Positions 48,220 to 60,827 of a stretch of DNA of 64,000 nt are shown one piece after another. Made by a program: the position numbers and the translations under genes. The notes beneath the pieces were generated by a model. The model saw nothing but the letters and a program-made list of their open reading frames with translations, ran no database searches and had not been told where the DNA came from. The first letter of the stretch is position 1. The number at the start of each line of letters is the position of its first letter. This stretch comes from Rhizophlyctis rosea (lineage: Eukaryota > Chytridiomycota > Chytridiomycetes > Rhizophlyctidales > Rhizophlyctidaceae). The DNA is taken from assembly GCA_027596075.1 (NCBI GenBank), contig JADGJC010000059.1, positions 3,410-67,409 of the forward strand. Reading direction: 5' to 3'.

Positions 48220-49161
48220 TGTCTGCCGCTCAAACTCAATCTTTCATGGCCGGCGAGAGGGCTCGCAACATGCCGGACAAGGTCAAGGACGCCGCCCGAG
48301 AGGTGTCGGCCGAGATGCGCGCTACCGCTGATGAGTGTTTTCGAGATGGCGGGCAAGGCGGTCCACAAGGCTCAGAATGTGTTGACTCCCTGTCTACAAC
48401 TATGTCAGTACTGGTACTGGGTATTGCTGGGGCGTGGTCAATCAGTCGACAGAGAGGTACGCCACTGTCAAATTGAGGCATGCTCGGAGAGACGAGAGGT
48501 TCAAGATGCAAGACCTTAGCGTCTACTTGTTCATTTGCGTGTTCATCCACCCTCTAGACCCATGTCTTGCACCACTTGTGAGGAATCATGCACCGAGATG
48601 TCGAACGCCATGTACGACGGTAGTGACATTGACCTTGAGACGACGACAGAGGACGCGAAGGAAGGCGGCGTCCCAGCAAAAGCAGAGTCAGCACTCGAGC
48701 CACGATTCATCGAACAGGCTGAGACACCACCGCCAAATGCTGGCATATTCAACGACGTGCGGCTCTCTAATCTATTCTAAAAGCTGAGATCGCAGCTCAA
48801 GGATTGGACTTGTCTCGTGACGGTGATGATGTCCCCTTACACCTACCACAATCCCTTTCTCACCATCCACCACGACTTTCGCCAATTGTCTGGACGCCTA
48901 TTGAACAGTTCTCCGATACAGCGGTGCAAGCAACTATGGCAAATGGCAAAGCCGTATATATGGGGTTATCTGCTTTGGAAGAACGACGACAGCCGCGTTA
49001 CAAGTGTCATCGACTGCATCTACCTCGGATTAGCTGCCATGTGTACCATAATTAGCTACGTCGTTACTGTCTTCCTCAACGAGCCGCTCCCGCTATCCCG
49101 TAAGGTCACAGGACGTCTCCTCGAAATGCGTGAGGGTGGAGTGGTACCTGAATCCTTCCGG
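48220..49161 (+). pseudogene. Small putative membrane-protein gene, model unresolved
   Basis: Fragments that look coding follow one another on the plus strand. From ATG 48220, an amphipathic Ala/Lys-rich segment (KVKDAAREVSAEMRATADE) continues in the next frame as VFEMAGKAVHKAQNVLTP, as if one T near 48335 were extra. A hydrophobic stretch (MSVLVLGIAGAWSI) is followed by GTACGC. An acidic segment ends at 48780. A terminal block (48789-49161) contains KPYIWGYLLWKNDDS and the membrane helix YLGLAAMCTIISYVVTVFL. No intron set joined all parts in frame. It could be a reticulon-like or other small ER-shaping protein, but the evidence is too thin to name it. Confidence 0.35.
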
Positions 49162-51494
49162 TGATTACTGTGCTGCATCCTGTACATTATCCGACATTCA
49201 TTGACCTTTGTTATACCTCTTGACAGATTGTAATGATCTATCGCGAATAGATGGCAGTCGTGTCGCAGTGCCAAAAGGCAACGGACGGAGGAGGGAACGG
49301 GGTCGGGGCGGACAATGAAGGAGAAGAAGCGGGTGGATGGTAGTATAGACACCCATCCATCAATACAATCTGACCGGGTAGCAAAGTAGCGGTGTCACAG
49401 GTTGATGGAAGCAACTTTGGCGGGATAGGTGTGTGCGCTGTTCCGTCTGCGCCTGTGGTAGGAGGACGGTAACGCAGTGGATGGATGAATGATTCCAGAG
49501 CTTGCGCAACACGAGCAGTGGATGGATGGGGCATGAAGGACGGTGGATGGCCTTCTTTTGCTCTACACACCACAATGAGGAGCGGTTTCCATGTAAAGAA
49601 TGGATGGATGGCGCACCGGATGGAAACTGGTGACGCCTGAGTATCCAAATATCCGGCAAAGTGAAGGATATCACGAACGCACATATATGACGTATGAAAA
49701 AGTATCCAAAGAAACAGCAGCAAGAAACTTTTGGTAGGGTATAGCACATGTGTTGACAAAGTATAACACAGTGCAAAGATATAGTATATTGGCGGACTTC
49801 CGCAAACTGGAGAGGAACGACACAGCTATTTACAAGACGAAACAGAAAAACTCAAAAAAGACGATACAGGTAATGATACAGAGTGATAGAGAGATACAGA
49901 GGGGACGGAATGAGGCAGGGGGGATGACTACACTAGAGTTTGGAAGTTGGAACATTGGCATAGTCATAGTCATTTTGTGAAATTGGCTTGGTTGGTTCGC
50001 CATGTTGCAGCATTGGTGACGAACAGGTGTTGTTGGGTGTTGGGTATGCATAGTTGGGCCTTGCGCATGGTGAAGCGCCTCAAACTTGGGAGGAAGCTTC
50101 ATCTGAAAGTGAGCACCGGACAACTCGGTTCAAGTCTAAAAAAGACTAGTTCCTAACAGAGAACCGCATTTGTGCAAGCACGGTAGCAGCAATCTGTCGT
50201 ATTGACCTGCCTGCTTCCAACAGCCGAGAGTGCAATGGCTGTTGGGCCGCGGCAAGGTATCCAGCTGAGGGCCTCGGACGATATCAGTGGGAAATGTGGG
50301 GCAATGTGGGGAGTGTGGAGTGTGTGGGCACGAGTGAAGGATCTGTTGGGAGGGTTAGCACAGACCAAAAGAATTTAGAAAGGGGAAGAAGGAAATGATG
50401 GTTGGCGGCCGGTGGGCCCCACCCTAGCGCGATTTCCTGATGACCGAATGCCAGGGCTTGTCCAGGCTTGGCGTTGGATGCCAAGTGACTGTGCAAATAA
50501 TCCATTACCCAAGCAATTTGGTCATCAAATGAATGTCGTCATCGATTTCCTGTGTGTGGCTTCCACGTCCGAACGGCATTTGGCTATTTCGGACATTGTT
50601 CGCCACACTACCCGCTACAGTAGCTGTCACGGCTGTGGGTTGAAACAGCGGTATGATACGAATAATTAAATACAACAACTTAACTATTATCATATTGATC
50701 ACTGGGTTTGCTGAGCAGGCTGAGCTGGCACTGCCTCACCGGCCGCAACCCACCCCTGTCGTCTTTTTTCTTCCTTCCCTCCACCACAAACGTTTGCTTG
50801 CTGCTGTGGTGACAATTCATTAACTTGAATTGTGGAGGTAGCTGAGTGCTCGTGTCTTTGCTTAGGATAGTGGGTGCGTGAGACCTCGTCGTCAACCTGT
50901 CCGTTATTACGTATGTGCGTCGGCGATATCGTGGCTTTTTGCGAGCACTATAAAGATCTGAACTGACGCTCCTTTCCCTTGCCGCTTGGCATCCACAATT
51001 TTTCCCATCAGATTTCAGACATATCAAACGCCAGCTGAAATCCCTACGCAAAATCGACCGACATTGACGACGTCCAAATAAAGCTGGCTGTCTGAGCGAC
51101 ACAGCTGTGTGGCTATCTGTGAGTATCGGCCCACTTACCACTCTCCATTTCGCCAAGGGTGCTCATTCAACTTGCAACTTGAGGCTGCCGAGTCTCATAT
51201 TGCTGCGAGTTATTGCTCAAAAGTACGTCGGCGCGATGCTCATTCTCCCCACCTATCTGTCCTCAACCCGCATAGGTTTGCAACCATAAAACGCCTTATA
51301 ACAAATGCCATCAGTCGACCTCGCTACGGCACCTAGCGCTTAGTCATTTCGTTGAAAGAGTCCTTCCTTGTGAATATCTTTCTTGAATTTCGGTAGATCT
51401 TCGATCTTGATCTCTCGAACGACGCATGGCGTTCGTTTTTACGCCCTGAAAGACGTGGAAACAACTTTTCTCTTTTCGACTTCCAACTTCAAAG
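49162..51494. other. Intergenic region
   Basis: About 2.3 kb with no supported gene. GGATG-rich short repeats are scattered through 49330-49625. Open frames elsewhere are short and lack similarity to any family I recognise. The right end should hold the kinesin-like gene promoter. Confidence 0.5.
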
Positions 51495-54400
51495 ATGGCA
51501 ACGTGCCATCTCCACTCCTTCTTCGATCATTCAAAGCCAGAAATTAACATATTCGCTTAGAACAAATATAACCGCCGCGTTGATTGAAGAAGTGGCTCAG
51601 AGGAAGAATTATCTTGATAAAGATTTTGCAGAGACGACCGTGAGTATAGTTGCTTTTTCATCCTCCTGCGCATTAGTTACACCTGCTGATCCATTCGTAT
51701 TTCATCTACTGAACAGGTCCAATCACGTATTGTCTTCATTGCGTCTTCTATGGTGGCGTCGGCGCCGCCAACCGATGTTCCACTCTCCGGACTAGAATTC
51801 AGCCATAGGTGGAACTTGACGGCTGGGCCTTTCGCCATCTTCGCCGTGCGCGGTGACTTAGCTGCGTTGGTCAGTACGTTGAGAACCAATTTCTGGATAG
51901 TATTGGTCATGCAACCCTGGGTTAACAGTGAGTTCACCGATGGAGGTTCATCCCCATGAATTCCTACCACATTGTCTGATGTTCTCATATGCTTCAGCGT
52001 CGCACCTTTCCGCCTTCCTGCATGAAATTACCTCCGCAGCAGCAGCAGCAGGAGCAGGAGGAGGTATGTGGAAAGCAATGATATCCATTTCGAAGGAAGG
52101 GAATCTCTAAACACTGATGCACAGGTTCGACGACCAAAAAACTCAGCAAGCATGACCCCCGGTACGCCGTGGAACAACTAAGGACAAAACAAATGAAAAC
52201 GGCGCAATCGGAAATCATGACTGTTCTCAAATCTGGTGTAGCGGAACTGGCAATCCGTGTTTTTGCCAGCACGCGCGATACTGAAAATGTTAGAGAACAA
52301 TTCTGCCGCACACAGCGAGTGAGTATATCTCCAATTTGGAGTTTCAAGTTGATGCCTTGGGAAACTTTTCGTCCATTCGTACAAATGAATTTGTTTTGAT
52401 GGGATGCGTATGAAATATGGCTCTTGGACTTTGTGATTAATGTGTTGTCAAACAGAAATACGGCAAGCTTTACGCCGTTTGTTGTCTTCATGGGCGCACC
52501 AGCGACGGCACATACCTGAAAATGCGGGGTAATATATTGGACTTCACCGAAGTATCTCAGGTAGAGCATCTTTCTTCGTCATCAGTTTGTAAGCTGGACT
52601 GCACGCTAATTATCACCCGATTCGAAAGCCGTCAGCAAAGATCCCGATTGCCACGCAAGTTGAATACCCGTTTGAATTCGCGTCCATAATTTCCGACGAG
52701 CAAAGGCATAAGGAGATAGATGCTGATATGAGTCGTTTGGTGAGGAGAAGCATGGATGATGGGACGGGGTACCTCATTAATTTAGACCCTTCCACGTGAG
52801 TATGGTTGAAGCCTCATCGCGTGCGCATGGATGTGGTTGGATTGATAAGGAATTGAATCGAACATCATCTATCATAGCCAACAGACAACAACGCCTCCCT
52901 CCTCTTCAACTACATCTCCTTCTCAGTCCACACTTGCACGCCTATCCGCAGCCTCCGCCTTCGGAGACGTAGTGACGCATGCAACTCGTGAAGTCCTGAA
53001 GCACTTGGAGAGCTGCAAAGAGGATTTTGATACGTCGGTGGAGGTGATGGGGTTGGCGATTTCGGGTGATCTCGTGTATGATTTGATGAGTGGGTTCCGT
53101 GGCATGCGAGCTTGTGGAGATGGAAATTGTGAATTGGTGGAGTTGGGGGAGGGGAACGTCGTTGTTAGTGGCGCGATTACATGTGAGTATGAGCAAAAGA
53201 GATCCAGTCTTTTGATGGTTACCTGTCATTATTTGCGGGCGGAAAGGGACACAAAGATGGCGAAGTGCCTTTCTGACCATTCGCATATCCTCCTTCCTTC
53301 GTGCTGCACAGGTTCTGTCTCCAGTGTATCAGACGCACTCGCAATCCTGAAACATGCATCCACGCTCGCAAAGCAGAAGACCCCGCCACACATCACACCA
53401 ACATACATCTTCACTCTCATCACGCACACCATCAGCAAGCGGACATCGGAAACACGCTCATCCCGTCTTTACCTGGTAGATCTTGCTGATAATAAGGCGG
53501 ACCTTGGACTAGCTCCACAAAATGTGTGGAACACCAATGCGTCTCTGGTGATACAATATCTCATGAGTGTAGTCTCTGCTGCTGACGATAAAGATGGAGA
53601 TGTTGTTGTTCCTGTCAACAAAAGCAAAGTGAGTTCGGAACATACGGCAAAGATGGATTCTGTTTATATTCCTTTTTTGACTCATCAACTGCTGACATAC
53701 AGGTGGCGCTGCTGTTGAAGGACGCTTTGCAGGTCAACAAGCCGCACATGTTTTTGATTCACGTCGATCCATCCGACGCCTCCTGCCGCCGTACCCTCGA
53801 CACCCTTCTCATTGCATCCGCGTGCCGCGGCGAAATCCCGATCAAAAATCGCGTGCAGTGCATGTATGAAGCAATGTTCGCAGCAGCACTCGAGATCATG
53901 CCCATGATGGCGCGAGACGAGGTCGTCAAAGCGGCGTGCGTTGCCGGCAATTCCGCCGAGCTTGTGGCGATTGCGCGAGGGATCATGAGTGGTCTGGAAG
54001 AGTCACGGATATACCTGTATCTCTCGCCCGACAAAGGGTTCAACTTGGCCCACTGTGGTTTGGCCTTTGGAACGCTCAGAAATGCCTTGTTGAAGACGGT
54101 CAAATTCGATGGCGCAGATGGAGCATTGAAGACTGGCGTTGATAGGGCGTTGGATCGGCTTTCGCAGGTGTTTAATATTATACCCTGGGGGTATGCGGCG
54201 CTGACGCAACTTATCGGGTGTGCGCACGTGGCCAATAGCGCTAGGGTATGCGGGTTGGGACGTAGCGACGGGTTGGAGAAGGGGCCGGAGAATCGGGATA
54301 CGTTGGTTGGTTTGGTGGCGGGGTTGGGAAGGTTGAATACGAATTTGCTGGAGGAGACGGGGAAGCAGAAGGTGGAAATTTCGACCCAGGGAGCCGAGAT

Positions 54401-55154
54401 TGCACGGCTAAGCGAGGAAAATGCAACACTTCTCGCTGATAATTCCACTCAGGCTGGAATGATCAGAAAGCTCGATAGGCAATTCCATGATAAGATCGAC
54501 CAGCTGGATCGGCATATCAAAAACGAGGAGGCATTGGCGAGGGAGATACGGGGATTGAAGGAGGAGGTTCGGACGCGTGACGGTGTCATCGGTAATTTAT
54601 CGGCTCGGGCGGCGGCGGCCGCTTCGGAGTTGGACACGGTCAAGGCCGAGCGGGACTTGTTGAGGGCTGGGCCGGTGGATGGGGCGGAGTTGAGAGGGGT
54701 TAAAGCGGGACGGGATGCGTTGATGAAGAGGGTTGAGGAGTCGGAGAAGGCGAAGGAGGAGCAAAAGATGGAGGTTGCACGATTGAGGGACGCATTGCTG
54801 GCGATGCAAATGGAACCGGTGTCTGATGAGGAGGAGAGTGGGGAGGGGGAGGAGGAGAGTGGGGATGAGGAGGATGAGAGGGCGTTGAACGATTTGAGTG
54901 CGAAGGCTGGTGTGTTGAGTGCGGGGTTGGCGGAGGTTATTGCGAGGAAGGCGAAGAGGAGGGAGGAAAAGGAGGATAAGAAGAAGGGGAAGAAGAAGGA
55001 TCCGAAGAAGAAGGGTGGTGAGAAGGAGAAGGGTGGGGATGAGAGGGGCGATGGAGGGGGTAAGTCTTCACTTCAGTTTGCGCACTCTCGTAGGACTGCT
55101 CGTTGATTATCCGTCACAGGTGACGGCCCTCCAGATGCCGTGATGGGTTGTTAG
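51495..55154 (+). CDS. Kinesin-like protein with a degenerate motor domain
   Basis: Exons 51495-51502 (tentative), 51561-51639, 51717-51873, 51929-52063, 52125-52318, 52456-52560, 52629-52795, 52878-53182, 53312-53628, 53703-55059, 55120-55154 sum to 952 codons in frame. Kinesin landmarks appear in order: YPFEFASIISDEQ where motors have FxFDxVF; VEVMGLAISGDLVYDLMSGF for the SYxEIYNExVxDLL strand; RLYLVDLADNK for LVDLAGSE; and VALLLKDALQVNKPHMFLI then TLDTLLIASACRG for the SKLTRLLQDSLGG...TLxTLxYAxR end. The P-loop GQTGSGKT is absent (about residue 281 reads PSTQTTTPPSS), switch I NxxSSRSH is missing and DLAGSE is DLADNK, so ATP-driven motility is not expected. The C-terminal half is coiled coil, then an acidic stretch and a KKGKKK-type basic tail. 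The 5' end is the least certain part. Confidence 0.75.
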
Positions 55155-56512
55155 TTGTTGTTGTGTGCGTTTTTCTTGCATAAGAGTAAGTCATCTCATT
55201 CCCTTTTGCGTCTCCTTTTGCGTCTCCGGAATTAATCCTCATCTCCATGCGCAGGTTGTCATGCATTATTTTGCAGTTTATTTTCTTGCTATTTACCTGC
55301 ACACGATGTCGTGCGGGTGCCGTCCGTTTTGAACCATCAGAATTGCACTTTGTACATAATGTATAATCTTTTTCTTCCTGTGTATTTGTGACGTTGAGGT
55401 CGTGGGTTGAGGTGTGATGAAAGTTGGGATGAAAGCAGGGATGAAAGCAAGTCCCTTCACGCGCGTCGCGCCAAGTCAATTTCTTCGTCGGTTTTGGGAC
55501 AGCATCTCCCACCAACTCCAAATTCGCCCATCTCTTCCTCCTCCCTTCTAGGCTTCACCATCAGCTTTCTCATCTTCCCAGCAGCCCACCTCCCCCATTT
55601 CAGCAACTAAGAAACAACGCTACGCGAGATCATCCATTACACTAGCCTATTACACGACAAACTTCACTTCGCCATGCAAAAACCAATTGATATCAAAATG
55701 CAAAACTCATTTGCCTGGACGGAGATTCGGCGCTGATTCCTCAATGCTACTCATGCATCTGAAAGAAGATGCGATTTCGCGTCGGGAAGGAGGCTGGCCG
55801 ATGGGGTTGGGGGGGAGGGGTGGGGGCGGTTCTACCACTGACCTGGCGTTTGTTTACATCCCGCAAAGTCACACTGCAGACGATGCGACTAGCACTATAA
55901 AAGCGGAAAGACCTAAAACAGATGTCTGGCGCTATCGTGCGTGCTCCAGACCTGCCCAAGACCACAAACAGCGCCGAAAAATGAACACATCAAAGAAAAA
56001 AAGATGCATAGTTTCCCCCTGTAAATGTCGAGGTAAAAATCTTTTCGTGGAGATTCTTTACGTAAAGTGGTGGATATCCTTCTTTCGTGGTGGGGGGTGG
56101 AGTTGTTTTGGTTTCCCCAGCTGTAGCTTGCTGTTTTGGGGCAGATTTGGTTGTTTTCGTCGGGTCGTAGTGGATGGGTCTTCTTGTTGTGGGAGCTACT
56201 TGGTGGTGGTGTAGCCCGTTTGTTGTTTCTCCGCCCCATTCCTGGATGGTTTGGAGACGGGCCTCGGGGGTGGTGTTGGTTGTGTGTTGTGAGAATTTGA
56301 AGGTGATGTACGTGGTGGATTGTGTAGATGAGTGTGTGGGAACGTTGAGGTTTTTGGGAGCATTGTTTGAAGAAGACTTCAAGAAATCCTGATTGGGCGA
56401 CCCTGGTCTCAGTGACTTATCCACGTGCTAAGCCACAACTCCATTCCCCAAATTCACCACGAAAAACGTACGAAAAAACGGGACCACCCCGTGGGCAAAA
56501 CTCTAGGCCTGA
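55155..56512. other. Intergenic region
   Basis: About 1.36 kb with no supported gene. A minus-strand open frame of 144 codons (55990-56424) is compositionally biased, rich in Thr, Pro and Asn, and has no domain. It is left out as a gene. Confidence 0.45.
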
Positions 56513-57291
56513 ATGTCTCAAGTCGAAGAAGCATTTAGGACAGACGATGAGCACAATCTAGTCGTCATCTACTACTCCCCACCTGCCACGTCGCCCACCC
56601 CTTCCGCCTCCTCCTTCGCACCAAAAACTTACACGCCCAAATCCACCACCACACCAACAACCTTCCTCCAATGCCACAACCTCACCTCCCTCACCCCCCA
56701 TCACCACCACATCGCCTCCCCCACCCCTCCTCTTAACAGACTACCGCCGCGTCCTACTCCTTAAAGTCCACCACCACTCCAGCAACGGCATCACCTCCTC
56801 CCCATCCCGCACCGTCACTCGCCCGCACTTCTCCCACAACTTCGACCTCCCCGCCTTCGACCACTTTTGCTTTGTCCGCTTCCCGCGACCGCAGAGGCTC
56901 TCAGCCGCCTGGTATCATCACGCTGGAAGCGGCCAAACAGGCGTACGTGGTGCCGTACCCGTTATATGGAGGTGTCGGGATGAAAATCGATGCGTGGCCA
57001 GGTGGCGGTTACGCGGGCGGCGTAGGAGAAGTCTTTTGGGGAGGTGGTGTGTGGGTGTTGTGTGTGGGGATGGGGAGGTGGTGGTGTTTAATGCGAAAGC
57101 GATTACGAAGACTCTCGATTGTCCTTCCGTTGATCATTTCTGACGATTGGGAATTTGATTAATCCCGCAACTGGAAGCATGATGACGGATCTACGGCGGA
57201 CGAAGGCAACATCTTTGGGAACGAAGAAACGTAGTGGTGCACCTGTCGAGTTTGAACCAATCCGCGGTCAAAAAGACATAGATGAACGCTA
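56513..57291 (+). pseudogene. Frame-disrupted ORF of unknown function
   Basis: From ATG 56513 (MSQVEEAFRTDDEHNLVVIY) the plus strand has coding-like segments in alternating frames: 56513-56764, 56872-57070 (ITLEAAKQAYVVPYPLYG, then GGVWVLCVG) and after 57066 DGEVVVFNAKAITKTL, ending with GAPVEFEPIRGQKDIDER and TAG at 57289-57291. The breaks sit at C- or G-rich runs. The pattern fits a decayed gene or base-calling errors in a low-complexity GC stretch. The piece GEVVVFNAKAI is reminiscent of a beta-propeller blade, but that is only a guess. Confidence 0.3.
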
Positions 57292-58100
57292 GCAGGGGGC
57301 GAAAGTCGGCGACTTTGACAGAATTTTGGTCCTGAATCTCTCCAACAACCGTAACTGAAGACGAGCCGAAGGGCTTGTTCCTTGATGCCGGCAACGTGTA
57401 GGAACTAACCACAGCCACGGACCCGCAGACTGACGCCCCACGTTTTATCGTTCCGGATGTATTTACGAGGTGCAGTGTGATCTCCACTACGCCAAACACC
57501 GTTTCGTGAGATTCTCTTCCTCCGAAGCTGCGAAACCGAGCTCTAGCGTATACGGACGTTTATGGTCTTGACGGCGAATGACATTTCCAATGATAGGCTG
57601 TTTTCGCATTGAAGTCCATTTTCGATCACATCGAGTTTCTAAGCATTCGGTCCCCGCCGCCCAGGCGTACGAATGCCTTGGATCTAGATGGATCACGAAA
57701 AGCTTTAGCTTGCTGAGGTTTTCAAGCGTGTTTACATGTAGTATGACATTGTCGAATTCTTACATGTTGGGTGTAAATAGGCGGCGGTTGTATGAGCAGT
57801 GGCTGGACATCATTTGCAATATACAGAAACGTTTTTGGCCAGGAACAGAAGCAGAAACTTGGCGGACCTATGATATTCGTTGTGATATGCTGTTGTCCCG
57901 CGAATTCGTAACTCATGCGGATAATCCCCTTTTTGCATATCATCCAACTCATCCTTATGACGGCAATATCCAAACTCACTCCTCACACGTCCTCAGCACC
58001 AAACATGAACATACGCACGAGGTTCTCGCAGCACAAGACAATCAAGATCACATTTTCCATTTCCCAAATATACCAACCCTCACACCCTCCCACCTCCCCA
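57292..58100. other. Region without a supported gene
   Basis: About 810 bp. Open frames on both strands (a minus-strand one ends at 57191, a plus-strand one spans 57578-58333) have no domain signature, and the latter overlaps the 3' part of the GPALPP1-like gene in antisense. Confidence 0.45.
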
Positions 58101-59393
58101 CTACAAAAACGTCCTCCCCCCATGCTCAAACCTTCCTCCCAACTCCTTCGCCTGCTCCACCATATTCCTCCTCGCCTTCGGATCAACCCTCCGACTCGCC
58201 AAATCCCTATCTCTATCAAATCCTCTCTTGCTCGCATCATCCCGCTGCGCATTCGCCGGATCGGCGGTGTAGGAGAGGACGTGACTATCGAGAAGGGATG
58301 CGGGGCGGTGTTTTGCGTTGTGGGAGGCTATGAAGTTTTGTGTTGCGATGTCGGTTGATGAGGGGGGTTTAGGGGTTGTGGGTGGGGGTTTTTGCTGGTA
58401 AACAGTGAATTGTTAGGACTGGATATGCTCGCGAATGGATTGTTTATTATTCACCTTTGATGATGATGAGCTGCCGCCCTTTGCGGCTCTTTCCTGAGGC
58501 GTTTCGGTCCATCCGGATTGATCGATGTCGGCGGGGCGACCGGTTTTACTGAATTGACGGGATTTCATGTGATCTAGACCAACTGTGGAGCGGAATGGTC
58601 AGTACTTTTGATGATATCATTATCCTTCAATTCGGTCCAGTTTCTCGTCTCCTTCTTCATGGTCTTTGCCCCAAAATCCCAGCGCTGAAACGTGAGCTTC
58701 TGCACGCTCACCAACCCAGTCATAACATGGCCGCTGCTCGGAACCAACCCAGCAGTAACAGAAAGAAATGTCCAGACCGTAAGGACACCCACCACCAAGA
58801 CGCTGCACCTCTGGCGGCACCAACATCCACTCCCCACGCTCGACTTTCTGAGGTTTCGCAGCCTCCTCAGCTGCCTCCTTAGCGGCACGAGCTCTCTCCT
58901 CAATTTCAGCTATCCTAGACTGCAAGTCGTCCTCTTCACCTAAAGCGGCAGGTGGAGGAGCGGGACCAAAAGTGTCGTCGTCGTCGTCGCTGTCGTAAGT
59001 CGGTGCTGGTGGTGCTGCTGAGGAGGAGGAAGAGGAGGGCGGAGGTAAGGAAGGGCCTGCTGCTGGGCGGCGCTGTCGGGAGGGCGGGGAAGGACCAAAC
59101 GAGTCGTCGTCGTCGCTGTTGGTCGAAGAGGCTACGGAATGTGGTAAGGAGGGACCAGCTACTGGTCGCCGTCGCTTTGCGGGTTCTTCTTGTTGTGCAT
59201 TATCTGGGTGTGAGGGTGGTAGTTCGGGTCCTGCTTGGGGTCGCTTCCGTTTAGCTGCCAGGTGTGGTGGCAGTGCGGGACCAAATTGCTCAGTCGAATT
59301 GTCGGGAGGTGGGGTTCCTTCTGGTTCTTGTAGTTCCTGTTGTGGGGAGTGTTTCCTATGTGCCAAGTGTGGTGGTAGTTGCGGACCGTACAT
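58101..59393 (-). CDS. GPALPP1: GPALPP-motif (DUF3752) protein
   Basis: Exons 59393-58793, 58582-58455 and 58394-58101 join in phase to 340 aa. The N-terminal half carries the namesake motifs repeatedly: YGPQLPPHL, FGPALPPHL, AGPELPPS, AGPSLP, FGPSPP and FGPAPP, separated by acidic Ser/Asp runs. The conserved C-terminal domain follows: ERGEWMLVPPEVQRLG, MKSRQFSKTGRPADIDQSGW, TETPQERAAK, then FDRDRDLASRRVDPKARRN and a Phe-Leu terminus. The first intron is 210 bp, longer than most here; its 3' site was set by the restored DUF3752 pattern. The family is nuclear, widespread in eukaryotes and of unknown molecular function. Confidence 0.88.
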
Positions 59394-59966
59394 GGTGTGT
59401 ATAGAGTGTGGGAAAATGGGGGAAGAAACTAGAGGAGTGTTATGGTTGCAGGACTCGATGCTTGAAAGTTGTGAGTTGGTGAGTTGGGAGAGTGAAAATT
59501 GAGCAGTCCAAATTCAGCCACCCATTTGTCCAATTTGACTGTATATGGTAATACACGTGGCTTGCTGATTAAGCCTTCCCTATTGGGATGTATTGCCCTG
59601 GCAAACGCCGTGACGATAAGTATTATTTATTCACCGAGTGTGAGTGTAGTATCGGTGCGAATGAACCGGGCTTTTGGCAGCGATTTATGTGGTGATGGGG
59701 ACAGCAGCATCTTCTTATAGCAAGTTTTGGATGCTTCGCATCTTAATAAAGTTGGTAAAGAAGTGGTTGGCTCCGCATCGACTACTTGCGTCAGAAACCC
59801 TGGCCACCATGTGTCAAAGAGGCGACTTGGAGCCGACTCGAACACCATCCCTCCAATGAAGTTGCGGATCGATTGAATGCAAAACTTCGCTTAGTGCAGT
59901 GACTACAGTCCCTGTCAACTTCCCCGAACCGCTCACACATAACATAGGTACCGGTAGTCAATTACA
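59394..59966. other. Intergenic region between divergent genes
   Basis: 573 bp between the divergent starts of the GPALPP1-like gene and the small acidic-protein gene. Presumably a shared promoter region. No coding signature. Confidence 0.5.
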
Positions 59967-60601
59967 ATGGACTTCAACAGCATCCAAGAAGGTCATATTT
60001 ATTACGTCCCACTTCGCCACACCCATTGTACTCCCACCACCTCAGAGTCTCATAGCCCTTCACGGAAGAATGTTATCTTCTTCTTTCATACCAGACTATT
60101 AAACCATTCACCCACCCTCACCCGATCACACAAAGACCTCCTCCCATAGCGGTTGAAGAGGGCGAACTGGATAGGTTAAAGATACTTATACGGGACCTGG
60201 AGGATGCAGAGCTGTTGATGGATACAGGGTTGACCGGCGGTGATGGGTTCGGGGGTGGGAGTATGGAGGTGGGTGGGGGTGGAGGTTTAGAGGTTGGTGG
60301 AGGTGGGGAGGGGCATGGTGAGGGTGATGGCAAGGCTGGCGGACGTGCGGGGGGAGAGGGAGGGAGGGAGGGAGAGGTAATGTGCTTGGGCTGTGTCGGG
60401 GAAGAGGAGGGGGAGGGTTTAGAGTTTGATTGGGTGATTAGAGCAGCGTTGGCAGACGCGGCCCAGAGGATTGCGCATGTGGAGCCAGTTGATCCTGAGG
60501 ATGATGGGTTTGTTGAAGGGAATTATTTAGAGTTATTTAATCCTCCTGCGGAGATTAGTGGGTGGTTTGAAACTGTGGGCGGGGATGTTGATGATATGTA
60601 A
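59967..60601 (+). CDS. Uncharacterised small Gly/Glu-rich protein
   Basis: The firm part is the plus-strand frame from about 60108 to TAA 60601: a helix (EEGELDRLKILIRDLEDAEL), a Gly/Glu-rich low-complexity middle, a CLGC pair, then a compact C-terminus with WVIRAALADAAQRIAHVEP, NYLELFNPPAEISGWFET and VDDM. The likely start is ATG 59967 (MDFNSIQEGHIYY), joined by an intron from GTCCCA at 60006 to the AG before 60099; both ends are then in phase. The donor is weak, so the 5' half is tentative. No known domain. The 3' end may overlap the last exons of the minus-strand Myb gene. Confidence 0.5.
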
Positions 60602-60827
60602 TCGCAATATAAGAACCTGTGTGAGCAATCTCCCCCAAAAAGATTTGAAAACTCACCATGTTGAATCATATTTTTTGCTCTCACATCACGGAGACTTTTG
60701 CGTGAGGTGGACCGCGAACGTTTGATCATGCGAGCCATGTCGAGAAGATTATGTATGTCATGTGCAAAGAAAAAAAAAACGGTCCAATCATTTTGCGACT
60801 CCATTACAGATTCAAGCCTAGACTAAC

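Noticed and set aside
52030..52135. GAGGGSTT as the kinesin P-loop
   Set aside because: It lies well before the first motor strand, lacks the Lys, and comes from a GCA/GGA repeat; the true P-loop position is after YLINLDPS.
55990..56424. Minus-strand frame of 144 codons, Thr/Pro/Asn-rich
   Set aside because: Compositional bias only, with no recognisable domain or neighbouring exons.
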